Notes: generated by a model not told the origin, from the sequence alone. Shown: positions 7,587 through 14,689, numbered from the stretch's first letter. The stretch: DNA of 33,431 bases from an uncultured Eubacteriales bacterium (GCA_900545175.1 UQYF01000032.1:1-33431), one strand, 5' to 3'. A program made the numbers and translations.

Positions 7587-7812
7587 CTTATCTGCCGCTC
7601 CGCATGCTGTCCCGCACGCCGCCGGCTTCTTCTCCTGCTCCACATGCACTTCCACACGCTGCCGGTTTCCCTTCCGGCTTATCCCCCGCTCCACATGCAC
7701 TTCCGCACGCCGCCGTTTTCTCTTCCGGCTTACCTGCCGCTCCGCATGCACTTCCGCACGCTGCCGGCTTTTCCTCCGGCTTATCCGCTGCTCCGCATGC
7801 ACTTCCACAAGC
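7587..7812 (-). repeat. 51-bp coding repeats of the ACGX precursor (four intact plus one frameshifted)
   Basis: Units start at 7812, 7761, 7710 and 7659 on the minus strand, with a shortened fifth unit ending near 7587. The DNA similarity invites slippage or unequal recombination, which would explain the indel in the last unit and variable repeat number between strains. Confidence 0.8.
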
Positions 7813-7869
7813 TGTGCCTGCCGGCTGCTCATCCTTCTTGCTCCATCCGAAAATGTTTGACAATGACAT
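7588..7869 (-). CDS. ACGX-repeat RiPP precursor, frameshifted in the last repeat
   Basis: A short leader (MSLSNIFGWSKKDEQPAG) is followed by 17-residue units, each with ACGSACGA and a DKPEEKPA-like linker, starting at Ala20, Ala37, Ala54 and Ala71. Eight Cys sit in ACGx contexts. After Gly79-Glu80-Glu81 the frame ends in a non-repeat tail (AGGVRDSMRSGR). The neighbouring frame instead reads KKPAACGTACGAADK and stops at 7584-7586, which is exactly a fifth unit. A short indel near 7618-7626 therefore shifted the frame. The start at 7869 follows AAGGAAGGAGAAAATT. A longer in-frame extension up to 7947 is possible but less likely. The maturase follows downstream. The repeats suggest many modification sites per peptide. 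Confidence 0.85.
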   Translation of the reverse strand: MSLSNIFGWSKKDEQPAGTACGSACGAADKPEEKPAACGSACGAAGKPEEKTAACGSACGAGDKPEGKPAACGSACGAGEEAGGVRDSMRSGR

Positions 7870-7950
7870 AATTTTCTCCTTCCTTGACGCCCCATCATCA
7901 TTAGACAATGATAATAGCATATTTTCATAGGTAGTCCTCCTGTCCAAGAC

Positions 7951-7993
7951 AATCTGTTACAGATAATCTGTTATAGACAATTTTGTTATAGAT
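7951..7993. promoter_or_regulatory. Three tandem 14-bp repeats, possible operator array for the ACGX locus
   Basis: AATCTGTTACAGAT, AATCTGTTATAGAC and AATTTTGTTATAGAT follow one another. The first core TCTGT-T-ACAGA is a perfect 5-1-5 palindrome. They lie 80-125 bp upstream of the precursor start. A regulator site is inferred from the position. An A/G-rich ribosome site with an out-of-frame ATG (7928) lies between them and the precursor. Confidence 0.45.
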
Positions 7994-8216
7994 ACTTTTC
8001 TCATTATCCCGATGACACAGCGCATCCGTATAAAATTATTTTTCAGGACTATCGCCCTGCTGCAAATTCTATATTAGCAATGCAGCTCGGATTAAAAAAG
8101 TACGCACCTTTTTGTGGGTTAGTTACATAAAAGTGACTGATGCGGATTTTAGAGATGTTTCATACTCTGAGGCTTCCGGAAAAAATAATAAAAACCGCTA
8201 TGGAATTCTTTCTCAT
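7994..8216. other. Gene-free stretch upstream of the ACGX locus
   Basis: No convincing coding sequence was seen. A weak inverted repeat GCTGCA...TGCAGC spans about 8062-8089, and a GTACGCACC/GTGGGTTAGTTAC segment near 8100-8128 could be a regulatory site. No consensus promoter could be assigned with confidence. Confidence 0.4.
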
Positions 8217-8258
8217 AAAAAAGCACCCTCCTCACCGTTTTGTACGGCAAAAAGGGTA
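8217..8258 (-). terminator. Rho-independent terminator of the SUKH-3 gene
   Basis: On the minus strand ACCCT...CCGT and ACGG...AGGGT form a stem around the loop, followed by GC and six T. It lies about 65 bp after the stop at 8323. Confidence 0.65.
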
Positions 8259-8322
8259 CATATCACAATTTATCACTATTTTATCAGCAATTTTATTTTA
8301 TAATATTTCAAAGCTCTGTCCT

Positions 8323-8856
8323 TTACGGCTGCATGCTTTCCATAAACACAGTCTCAGGCTCATGCCCTGCAATCTCATATCTAATCAACTCTATCACATC
8401 ATCAAATACAAGAACCTCTTCGTCATACTCATGTGTGCAAAATAATCTTCCACTATCCCCAATCCACACTCTTGCCGGGTAGTAATAGCCGATTTCACCT
8501 ATCATACAGATAATTTTGTCATAGTCTTTTACAGCTTTATATTCCTGCGACTCCAATACCCCATCCATATCATCATACATAAAGTCTTTTACATCCGTAC
8601 AGTAAGATTTAGGATACGGAAAAAAGATAAATTCAAAATCATGTCCTCTGCCTGTTTCAGTCTTATCAAAATACCAGTACTCTTTAATCCTGTAATACTC
8701 TGCAATAAAATCTTTAGCTTTTGCCGATAATTCGATTCCAAACCTGCCAAAGTAGTCCGTCACTTCATCTATACTCACCTTTCGCCCCGGATACCAGCCT
8801 GCTTCTCTCAGCATCATAATTATCTTTTCTTCAACAGTTCCCGATAACCTTTTCAA
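8323..8856 (-). CDS. SUKH-3 domain immunity-like protein, orphan
   Basis: This 177-residue protein starts from a TTG immediately after an in-frame stop. The block AGWYPGRKV (residues 19-27), the late block GEIGYYYPARVWIGDSG (about 125-142) and the acidic EEVLVFDDVIELIRYEI tail match the SUKH-3 branch of SUKH immunity proteins. These neutralise toxins of polymorphic and contact-dependent systems. No toxin, Rhs or LXG-type gene is adjacent, so it may be an orphan immunity gene protecting against neighbours' toxins. There is no signal peptide, as expected for a cytoplasmic antitoxin-like protein. The upstream AGAGATTAAG is a poor ribosome site, so an internal start at one of the paired Met codons near residue 14 is possible but would leave little before the conserved block. 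Confidence 0.8.
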   Translation of the reverse strand: MKRLSGTVEEKIIMMLREAGWYPGRKVSIDEVTDYFGRFGIELSAKAKDFIAEYYRIKEYWYFDKTETGRGHDFEFIFFPYPKSYCTDVKDFMYDDMDGVLESQEYKAVKDYDKIICMIGEIGYYYPARVWIGDSGRLFCTHEYDEEVLVFDDVIELIRYEIAGHEPETVFMESMQP

Positions 8857-9236
8857 TTCTTAATCTCTTTCGCATATTTTTGTTAAATTATACTATTCCA
8901 ACAGCCTGCCTACAAGTCTTTGCACCAATGTTGTCTGCCGGCTGTAGTCTTTGTATGTCTTCCAAATTACCATACTTCAACAACTAAAGTAAATTAAATA
9001 ACCTTAGCAGGCTCTTTACAGATACTTTTTTGTTATGTTACACTCTATTTGAAACTTACATTATTTTTTGATGTATAATAAATCTGCCATGTATGCTGCT
9101 CTTTTTTTATTGCCGCAGTTTTTTATACATCAATAAACATCAAAAATACTCAATATTATATTTTTATTTGCAAATCAAAAAAGGGGACACTACAGACCCA
9201 AAAAGATTTGTCCCCAATGCTTAAGGAGGTGCTTTT
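8857..9236. other. Divergent intergenic region with an 11-bp inverted repeat before hxlR
   Basis: There is no gene. TTGATGTATAA (9068-9078) and TTATACATCAA (9123-9133) are perfect arms 44 bp apart. The left arm contains TATAAT, a candidate -10 element for the HxlR gene, so autoregulatory binding is plausible. The REP-like copy at 9183-9215 lies between this and the ribosome site. Confidence 0.45.
9183..9215. repeat. REP-like palindrome, divergent copy
   Basis: GGGGACA and TGTCCCC arms enclose a core whose minus strand reads GGGTCTGTAGTG, comparable with GGGGTCTGACACC in the other copies. It lies in the 5' leader of the HxlR gene, 10-15 bp before AAGGAGG. Confidence 0.55.
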
Positions 9237-9563
9237 ATGCTGACTAAGGAAGAACTGCCTGAATGTCCGGTAGCGACAACAGTACAGCTTATCGGCAGCA
9301 AATGGAAACTGCTCATTATGAGAAATCTCCTCGAAAGACCATGGAGATTTAACGAGCTTAAGAAAAATCTTGAAGGAATCAGCCAGAAGGTTCTCACAGA
9401 CAGCCTGCGTTCCATGGAGGACGATGGCATAATAACGCGAACCGTATACCCGGAGGTTCCGCCGCACGTGGAGTATGCGCTCAGTGAAACAGGTGAATCA
9501 ATGCGTCCTATCCTCAATGCAATGTACGACTGGGGAACTAATTATAATAAAAATCTGGCATAA
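9237..9563 (+). CDS. HxlR/MarR-like winged-helix transcriptional regulator
   Basis: This 108-residue protein has the HxlR signature: CPVATTVQLIGSKWKLLIMR (residues 9-28), LLERPWRFNELKKNLEGIS, QKVLTDSLRSMEDDGIITR, a basic wing and a C-terminal ALSETGESMRPILNAMYDWG. Cys9 just before the core is the conserved N-terminal cysteine. In several family members it senses electrophiles or thiol stress. The start follows AAGGAGGTGCTTTT. Such regulators usually control a neighbouring oxidoreductase. Here the closest plus-strand neighbour is absent, and rubrerythrin is convergent. A distant role on the nitroreductase/ACGX cluster is possible but unsupported. A 17-bp inverted repeat after the stop terminates it. 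Confidence 0.9.
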   Translation: MLTKEELPECPVATTVQLIGSKWKLLIMRNLLERPWRFNELKKNLEGISQKVLTDSLRSMEDDGIITRTVYPEVPPHVEYALSETGESMRPILNAMYDWGTNYNKNLA

Positions 9564-9608
9564 AATATTTTCTGGCAGCCATTTATTCTTATATCCCTTA
9601 GCTTTACA

Positions 9609-9669
9609 AAAAATGACTTATTTCAGCTTTGAGGGGACACCCCACTTTTTGTTGAAATAAGTCATTTTT
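9609..9669. terminator. Bidirectional terminator between hxlR and rubrerythrin
   Basis: AAAAATGACTTATTTCA and TGAAATAAGTCATTTTT are perfect 17-bp arms. The 27-nt loop contains a second small hairpin GGGG-aca-CCCC. A and T runs on both outer sides suit both convergent genes. Confidence 0.85.
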
Positions 9670-9686
9670 ATATACTTTATATAATT

Positions 9687-10229
9687 CTAGTAATTCTCTT
9701 CATGAACCTCAAAATAGCTCTGTGGGTGATTACATACAGGGCATACTTCCGGAGCCTTGGTTCCTACAACAATATGACCACAGTTGCGGCACTCCCATAC
9801 CTTGACTTCTGACTTTTCAAATACCTGCGCTGTCTCGATATTCTTTAAAAGCGCACGATATCTTTCCTCATGATGCTTCTCAATCTCACCTACAGCTCTG
9901 AACTTGGCTGCAAGCTCAGGGAAGCCCTCCTGCTCAGCCGTCTTTGCAAAACATTCATACATATCTGTCCACTCGAAGTTCTCTCCATCTGCCGCTGCCG
10001 CAAGATTAACCTTGGTATCACCAATCCCTGCAAGCTCCTTAAACCACATCTTAGCATGTTCCTTCTCGTTATCTGCGGTCTTAAGGAATATCGCTGCCAT
10101 CTGCTCATAACCTTCTTTCTTGGCTACGGATGCAAAATAAGTGTACTTATTTCTTGCCTGTGACTCTCCTGCAAATGCTTCCTGTAAATTCTTCTCAGTC
10201 TTCGTTCCTGCATACTTGTTCACTGCCAT
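9687..10229 (-). CDS. Rubrerythrin
   Basis: This 180-residue protein has an N-terminal four-helix diiron domain: EAFAGESQARNKY with the first Glu ligands, DNEKEHAK, and later EKHHEERY. A C-terminal rubredoxin-like iron site follows: CRNCG (about residue 147) and CPVCNHP (about 164). Rubrerythrins reduce hydrogen peroxide in the cytoplasm of anaerobes with electrons from rubredoxin or NADH oxidoreductases. The start at 10229 gives the classical MAVNKYAGTKTE beginning. GGAG lies about 10 nt upstream, and a longer in-frame extension has no support. The upstream region is very AT-rich and contains a 20-bp palindrome that might bind a peroxide or redox regulator, but it is not a clear PerR box. 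Confidence 0.95.
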   Translation of the reverse strand: MAVNKYAGTKTEKNLQEAFAGESQARNKYTYFASVAKKEGYEQMAAIFLKTADNEKEHAKMWFKELAGIGDTKVNLAAAADGENFEWTDMYECFAKTAEQEGFPELAAKFRAVGEIEKHHEERYRALLKNIETAQVFEKSEVKVWECRNCGHIVVGTKAPEVCPVCNHPQSYFEVHEENY

Positions 10230-10272
10230 GATACGTTTTCTCCGTTTGATATAATCAGAATAATTTTTCATA

Positions 10273-10292
10273 TTGTACATAAATATATACAA
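10273..10292. promoter_or_regulatory. 20-bp inverted repeat upstream of rubrerythrin
   Basis: TTGTACAT and ATATACAA match at 7 of 8 positions across a 4-bp AAAT centre. It lies about 45 bp before the start codon, where an operator overlapping the promoter would be expected. The bound regulator is unknown. The remaining 10293-10426 holds no gene. Confidence 0.4.
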
Positions 10293-10426
10293 ATATAGTT
10301 TTAATTAATATATTTATAAAATATAATATGATTGAAAATAATTTGCATAGACAAATTATATACCTACAGGAAATAAATATCAAGATAAACGAATACCGAT
10401 TATTACAAAAGCCCCTTTTAATTCAC

Positions 10427-11203
10427 TTATTCCATTCCCTCCTCAAGCCATCTGGCAATATTGGAAAAATCAATCTTAAGGTTGCCATCGTATATATTGA
10501 CAGGAACCGGCTGGTCAAATCCATATATAACAGGATAGATATCACTCTCAAAGAAATAGACCAAAATCTTCTCCTGTCTGAAATCCAATATCCAATATTC
10601 ACGCACTCCGGCTTCCATATACTTAGACAGCTTAAGTGCATAATCCTTTTTCTTGGTAGATGGAGAAATAACTTCCACAAGAAAATCTGGTGCGCCATAT
10701 ATGCCGAATCTCTTTATCTTAGAAGGGTCACAGACAATCCCCACATCCGGCTGAACCATAGTCTTATTGTCACAATCTAACTGCACATCCACCGGTGCGA
10801 TAAACGGCCTGCAATCTCCACCATGCTCCATTATATAATTGGCAATCTGGCGATGAATCTCTCCACCAATGGACTGATGCCCGAAAGTCGGCGATGACAT
10901 ATCATAAAAATACCCATCAATCAGCTCAACTCTCTGCTCATCTGGAAGTGCATAATAATCGTCTAAAGTATAACTTCCATTCCTCTCATACCTGCCATTA
11001 TGCTTATATAAAGCACTTTCCCTCAGCACAGGCGTATCCGTAAAAAGCTGTTCAAGTGCAAGCAAAGTATCATAGCGCGGCTTCTCTGTCTCTCCCGAAA
11101 ATACCTTCTGAACTGTTCCTAACGGTACACCCGATAAATCCGCAATCTGCACATAAGTGTAGCCTTTTTCCTTCTTCTTCTGACGCATCTCATCAATAGT
11201 CAT
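10427..11203 (-). CDS. XRE-type helix-turn-helix fused to a Uma2 (DUF820) nuclease-fold domain
   Basis: Residues 1-55 form an XRE-like helix-turn-helix (YTYVQIADLSGVPLGTVQKV, then FSGETEKPRYDTLLALEQLF). Residues 75-250 match the Uma2 family: ALPDEQRVELIDGYFYDMSS, HQSIGGEIHRQIANYI, VQPDVGIVCDP, DFLVEVISPSTKKKDYALKL and YMEAGVREYWILD. The VQPD and EVISPST residues correspond to the PD-(D/E)xK-like active site. The family is abundant in cyanobacteria and present in Clostridia. It is usually called a putative endonuclease, without an established role. The start at 11203 follows AAAGGATG with 10-nt spacing and is preferred to 11215. A near-consensus promoter lies upstream (11249-11277). The fusion suggests a DNA-targeted or self-regulating enzyme. 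Confidence 0.88.
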   Translation of the reverse strand: MTIDEMRQKKKEKGYTYVQIADLSGVPLGTVQKVFSGETEKPRYDTLLALEQLFTDTPVLRESALYKHNGRYERNGSYTLDDYYALPDEQRVELIDGYFYDMSSPTFGHQSIGGEIHRQIANYIMEHGGDCRPFIAPVDVQLDCDNKTMVQPDVGIVCDPSKIKRFGIYGAPDFLVEVISPSTKKKDYALKLSKYMEAGVREYWILDFRQEKILVYFFESDIYPVIYGFDQPVPVNIYDGNLKIDFSNIARWLEEGME

Positions 11204-11248
11204 ATAAAGCACCATCCTTTTAGTGTAAGATTGATTGGTTCTATCTAA

Positions 11249-11277
11249 ATAATAAGTGCTTTATATCCATATGTCAA
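11249..11277 (-). promoter_or_regulatory. Sigma-A promoter of the HTH-Uma2 gene
   Basis: TTGACA (11277-11272) and TATTAT (11254-11249) are separated by 17 bp and lie 46 bp before the start codon. Confidence 0.75.
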
Positions 11278-11303
11278 CCAAAAATTAATATATTTTTAAC
11301 CGT

Positions 11304-11338
11304 TTTTGGGACAATGGTGTCAGACCCCTGTCCCAAAA
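11304..11338. repeat. REP-like palindrome, copy 2
   Basis: TTTTGGGACA and TGTCCCAAAA are perfect 10-bp arms around ATGGTGTCAGACCCC. It overlaps the 3' end of the sensor kinase gene and supplies that gene's last codons and TGA stop. Confidence 0.75.
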
Positions 11339-12579
11339 TCGCATACGGTTCTGAATGTATCACCTACAATGTCAATCCTAAAATCACCGCCAAGTGCATG
11401 TGTGTAGGCATCCACAATAGCCAGACCAAGACCGTTTCCTTCGGTATTTCTCGATTTATCACCCCTGACGAACTTTCCCTTCAGCTCGTCTTCTTCACTA
11501 TCAAGCGGATACGCCGAAACATTTATAATTTCTAAATATACTTTTCCCTCTTTTTTATATGTTTTAACAAATATTCGTGTTCCATCAAGCGAATATTTTA
11601 CCGCATTGTCGAGCAGGTTCTGTACTATCCTGTACGCATATATGTCATCCCCCATGAAGAACAGTTCTTCCTCTGAAAGATTAACCTGAAAAGGTATCTT
11701 TTTATCAAGGTATGTGTCCTCAATATCGCTTACAAGCTGCAATACAAGCTTGTTAAGGTTAAGACGCTTCATGTCAAGCTCTGCTTTTCCACTGCTCGCC
11801 TTGGAAAGCTCAAGAATTTTATCAATCATTTCTTTTAAAAGCTCGGATTTCTGAATTACAACCTTAAGATAATCGCTCAGCACAGGAGTCAGCTCCTCTT
11901 TCTCCATAAGAGCAAGATAGCCTATAATTGCTGTGAGCGGTGTCTTTAAATCGTGGGTAACATTGGTAAGCAGCTCCACACTCAGCTGATTTGCCTTATT
12001 CTGCTCATTCACAGCCTTTCCCTGCTCCTCTATAGCCTTGTCCTTCTCCTCTATTGCAAGCTTTTGTTCATGGCGAAGCTTTTCATTTAACATTCCTGCC
12101 CTTAATTCTTTTGCCTTCTCACTCTCAATAATGACCGGAATTGACGATGAAGCTATCGGGACAATATATATAAGTGCCAAAATCCAGCCCATATCATAGA
12201 GTATAAAATCATTCCAGTAGGAGGTGCCATGGCTTGTTTTATAAGGAGTCAATATCGCTGTGGCAATAATGGCATATACAATACAGCCAACCAGCTCAAG
12301 CACAAATATTTTAAAATAGTATCTTCCAAACGCTAAATCATCCAGCTCCTCAGCCTTTTTTGTCAAATTCATCATGATAACCCTGAAAGAAAATACTATA
12401 CAGAACACTGCACACAAAAACATAAACGCTACCCAGCCCGGAGCATAGTAGTAACCCTGCACTTGAATCACTACCGCAATAAGACTTATGGCAAATAAAA
12501 CTCCTGACTCTGTTGCAACAATCACATTATTCTTTTTTACACTCAACCATTCTTTACATTTTTTCCATTTTGTAGCCAA
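11320..12579 (-). CDS. Sensor histidine kinase with four membrane segments
   Basis: This 419-residue protein has about four N-terminal membrane helices (residues 18-45, 50-70, 92-115 and 130-150). A Glu/Lys/Gln-rich coiled coil follows (165-210). The HisKA motif is NVTHDLKTPLTAIIGYL (about 212-228). The HATPase_c domain has an N box (IVQNLLDNAVKYS) and a G box (GNGLGLAIVDAY). The TTG start overlaps the regulator stop by 26 nt and has AAAGGTGG upstream, indicating translational coupling. The C-terminus ends in GTGV encoded by the REP-like palindrome, so the original last few residues may be replaced; this probably has no effect on catalysis. The layout resembles clostridial VanS-like kinases, but the signal is unknown. 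Confidence 0.9.
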   Translation of the reverse strand: MATKWKKCKEWLSVKKNNVIVATESGVLFAISLIAVVIQVQGYYYAPGWVAFMFLCAVFCIVFSFRVIMMNLTKKAEELDDLAFGRYYFKIFVLELVGCIVYAIIATAILTPYKTSHGTSYWNDFILYDMGWILALIYIVPIASSSIPVIIESEKAKELRAGMLNEKLRHEQKLAIEEKDKAIEEQGKAVNEQNKANQLSVELLTNVTHDLKTPLTAIIGYLALMEKEELTPVLSDYLKVVIQKSELLKEMIDKILELSKASSGKAELDMKRLNLNKLVLQLVSDIEDTYLDKKIPFQVNLSEEELFFMGDDIYAYRIVQNLLDNAVKYSLDGTRIFVKTYKKEGKVYLEIINVSAYPLDSEEDELKGKFVRGDKSRNTEGNGLGLAIVDAYTHALGGDFRIDIVGDTFRTVCDFGTGV

Positions 12580-13264
12580 TTCCCCACACCACCTTTATAT
12601 ATTTTGGATTTTTTGTGTCAATCTCAATCTTCTCGCGGATACGTCTTATATGTACCATGACTGTATTTTCCACAGCATATCCGATATTGTCCTCCCACAC
12701 GCGCTCGTAAATCTCCTCCGCCGAAAATACCCTGTTGAGATTGTTTATAAGCAGATTCACAATCTTGTACTCTGTGGCAGTCAGTTTAACCTGCTCACCA
12801 TCGACCTCCACCTGCTTCGAGGCAGTATCCAATACTATACCACCATTGCAAATGCGTTCATTTACAGATGCTTTATTCCCAGTCATCTCATTCCAAGCGC
12901 TGAATCTGCGAAGAAGCGCCTTAACTCTGGCACTTAGCTCCGCCGGATTGTACGGCTTGCAGATGTAGTCATCCGCTCCCATAGTTAGCCCATATACCTT
13001 ATCGCTGTCCTGCGTCTTTGCCGACAGCACTATGACCGGAAGATGATTGCTCTCACGAATCTTCATAAGAGCCGATATTCCGTCAAGCTTCGGCATCATA
13101 ATGTCAAGCAGAATCAAATCCGGCTTCTCCTTATCAAGCTGCTCTAATGCCTCAATTCCATCCCTTGCCTGCACCACCTCGAATCCATCATATTCTAAAA
13201 GTTTTGACAGGGAAAATAGTATTTCCTTGTCATCATCAACAACCAGTATCTTCTGTTTTTCCAT
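12554..13264 (-). CDS. OmpR/PhoB-family response regulator
   Basis: This 236-residue protein has a receiver domain (ILVVDDDKE acidic pocket, phosphoacceptor Asp54 in ILLDIMMPK, the Thr/Ser switch in IVLSAKTQ, and Lys in YICKPYNP). A C-terminal winged helix (residues 135-235) ends in VENTVMVHIRRIREKIE and VWGIGYKM. It is coupled to the overlapping kinase gene. The start at 13264 follows GGGGGCAGTG and is preferred to longer forms. Direct repeats TTGTAAGAAA with 11-bp spacing lie just upstream of its promoter, as expected for autoregulation by this family. Confidence 0.93.
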   Translation of the reverse strand: MEKQKILVVDDDKEILFSLSKLLEYDGFEVVQARDGIEALEQLDKEKPDLILLDIMMPKLDGISALMKIRESNHLPVIVLSAKTQDSDKVYGLTMGADDYICKPYNPAELSARVKALLRRFSAWNEMTGNKASVNERICNGGIVLDTASKQVEVDGEQVKLTATEYKIVNLLINNLNRVFSAEEIYERVWEDNIGYAVENTVMVHIRRIREKIEIDTKNPKYIKVVWGIGYKMEKM

Positions 13265-13358
13265 CACTGCCCCCATATCTTTATATACTTTTAGATGATT
13301 GCGACACTGCATACATTACTGCAAGATGCTGTAAACTACCTATCGCATATTTTTTACT

Positions 13359-13417
13359 ATTATAATACACCCTGTTTCCCACATTTCTAAGCATATTTTC
13401 TTACAAGTTTCTTACAA
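13359..13417 (-). promoter_or_regulatory. Response regulator promoter with OmpR-type direct repeats
   Basis: TTGTAAGAAA occurs twice with an 11-bp period (13417-13408 and 13406-13397), 10 bp upstream of a weak -35 region (GAAATG). TATAAT follows at 13364-13359. Such repeats are the usual binding pattern of OmpR/PhoB regulators. From 13418 to 13636 no gene is visible. Confidence 0.65.
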
Positions 13418-13636
13418 ATATAGCTAAAGCTGCTTTAACTTTTTCCCTCCTCACGTAAAATAATATATCAGATGATTCCGTCAAAACAGGCAATGAAATT
13501 TTTACATTTTTCTTAAACTTAAAATCCTGCTTGATGCAGTCTTTAATACATAAATGATATGTGGTTGAATGGGCTTGAAAGGATAAAACAATTTAATTTT
13601 ATCAATTAATTCTGCTTGCTCATTTCTATATTATAC

Positions 13637-13670
13637 AAAAAACGGAAGTATCTTTTACCAATACTTCCGC
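13637..13670 (-). terminator. Rho-independent terminator after mscS
   Basis: CGGAAGTAT and ATACTTCCG pair around a 9-nt loop and are followed on the minus strand by six T. It lies about 65 bp after the MscS stop. Confidence 0.85.
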
Positions 13671-13732
13671 CCTTAGTGCTTTCTGCACCTGATAACTATA
13701 TCTCCTTAATAATTACCGCATCAATAAGCAGC

Positions 13733-14614
13733 TTACTTATGCTCTTCCATGCCCTTTATGGTAACGCTCAACTGGTTAAACGGTATTTCAATACCAGCTG
13801 CATCTAATGCTAACTTATACTGCTCAGTGAGAGCCCATTTTGTATCCCAGTATTTTTCTGAACTAACCCACACCCTTGTCTCAAGCGTAACCTGGCTTGC
13901 ATCAAGGCTTGCCACAAATACATTAATCGGCTTGTCTTTTAGTATATTCCCATCTTTCTCGATGATTTCCATGAGCACACTCTTTGCTGCTGCAATGTCG
14001 GCTTCATAGCTTATTCCCACCTGAATATCTACACGGCGTTTATCCATCGAACTCACGTTCTTGACGCTTGAATTTGCCAGTGTTCCGTTAGGTATAACAA
14101 TCATCTTATTGTCAACCGTTGCAAGCTTAGTATAAAATACATCAATTCCTACAACTGTTCCCTCGTCACCGCACGCAACGATATAATCGCCTACCTTGAA
14201 CGGCTTGAAAATAAGTATCAATACGCCACCTGCAAAATTTGCAAGGCTTCCCTGAAGCGCAAGACCTACTGACAATGTGACTGTACCGAAAAGGGTTACA
14301 AATGTTGTTGTTGGTATTCCGAGTATAGATACAATCGCTATAAATAGCAGCACATACAAGCCTACTTTTATAATTGAATATATGAACTTTACAACAATCG
14401 GCTCAATCTTTCCTTTGTTAAGTGCCTTGGTTGTGAGCTTTAGTATCCACTTAATAATCTTGCTCGCAATAAAATATACAATAATTGCTATCAGTACATT
14501 TTTTCCGAACTTCAACGCATAGTCAATCACTTTGTCTAATATCTTGTCCCAGTGTGACACACTTGCCGCCGCTGCATCGGTTACTTGTGTAACCGCAATC
14601 TGCTCTCCTGCCAT
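13733..14614 (-). CDS. mscS: Small-conductance mechanosensitive channel, MscS family
   Basis: This 293-residue inner-membrane protein is close to the length of classical MscS. There are three membrane segments: about 38-60, 75-100 and the pore-lining TM3 at 105-135. TM3 shows the hallmark GLALQGSLANFAGGVLILIF followed by KPFKVGDYI. A cytoplasmic beta domain follows (GDEGTVVGIDVFYTKLATVD, IPNGTLANSSVKN), then the alpha/beta C-terminal vestibule. The channel opens under membrane tension during hypo-osmotic shock. The start follows GAAGGGAAAAGAT. It appears monocistronic, with its own terminator. The upstream (5') side is a decayed repeat region, so the promoter is unclear. Confidence 0.93.
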   Translation of the reverse strand: MAGEQIAVTQVTDAAAASVSHWDKILDKVIDYALKFGKNVLIAIIVYFIASKIIKWILKLTTKALNKGKIEPIVVKFIYSIIKVGLYVLLFIAIVSILGIPTTTFVTLFGTVTLSVGLALQGSLANFAGGVLILIFKPFKVGDYIVACGDEGTVVGIDVFYTKLATVDNKMIVIPNGTLANSSVKNVSSMDKRRVDIQVGISYEADIAAAKSVLMEIIEKDGNILKDKPINVFVASLDASQVTLETRVWVSSEKYWDTKWALTEQYKLALDAAGIEIPFNQLSVTIKGMEEHK

Positions 14615-14689
14615 ATCTTTTCCCTTCTATATTGTGTTTTGGTAAAATTTAAACTCTGATATTTTCTTGTTCTGCCCTGCGCGGCATTT

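Noticed and set aside
5772..7869. Mobile genetic element carrying the ACGX cluster
   Set aside because: No integrase, transposase or flanking direct repeats are visible; only short REP-like palindromes are present.
7577..7930. Plus-strand frames with repeated PHALPHAAGF-like phrases
   Set aside because: They are antisense shadows of the ACGX precursor repeats and lack ribosome binding sites.
8133..8300. Thioredoxin-like start (VTDADFRD) on the plus strand
   Set aside because: The resemblance covers only a few residues and the frame continues without any thioredoxin active site.
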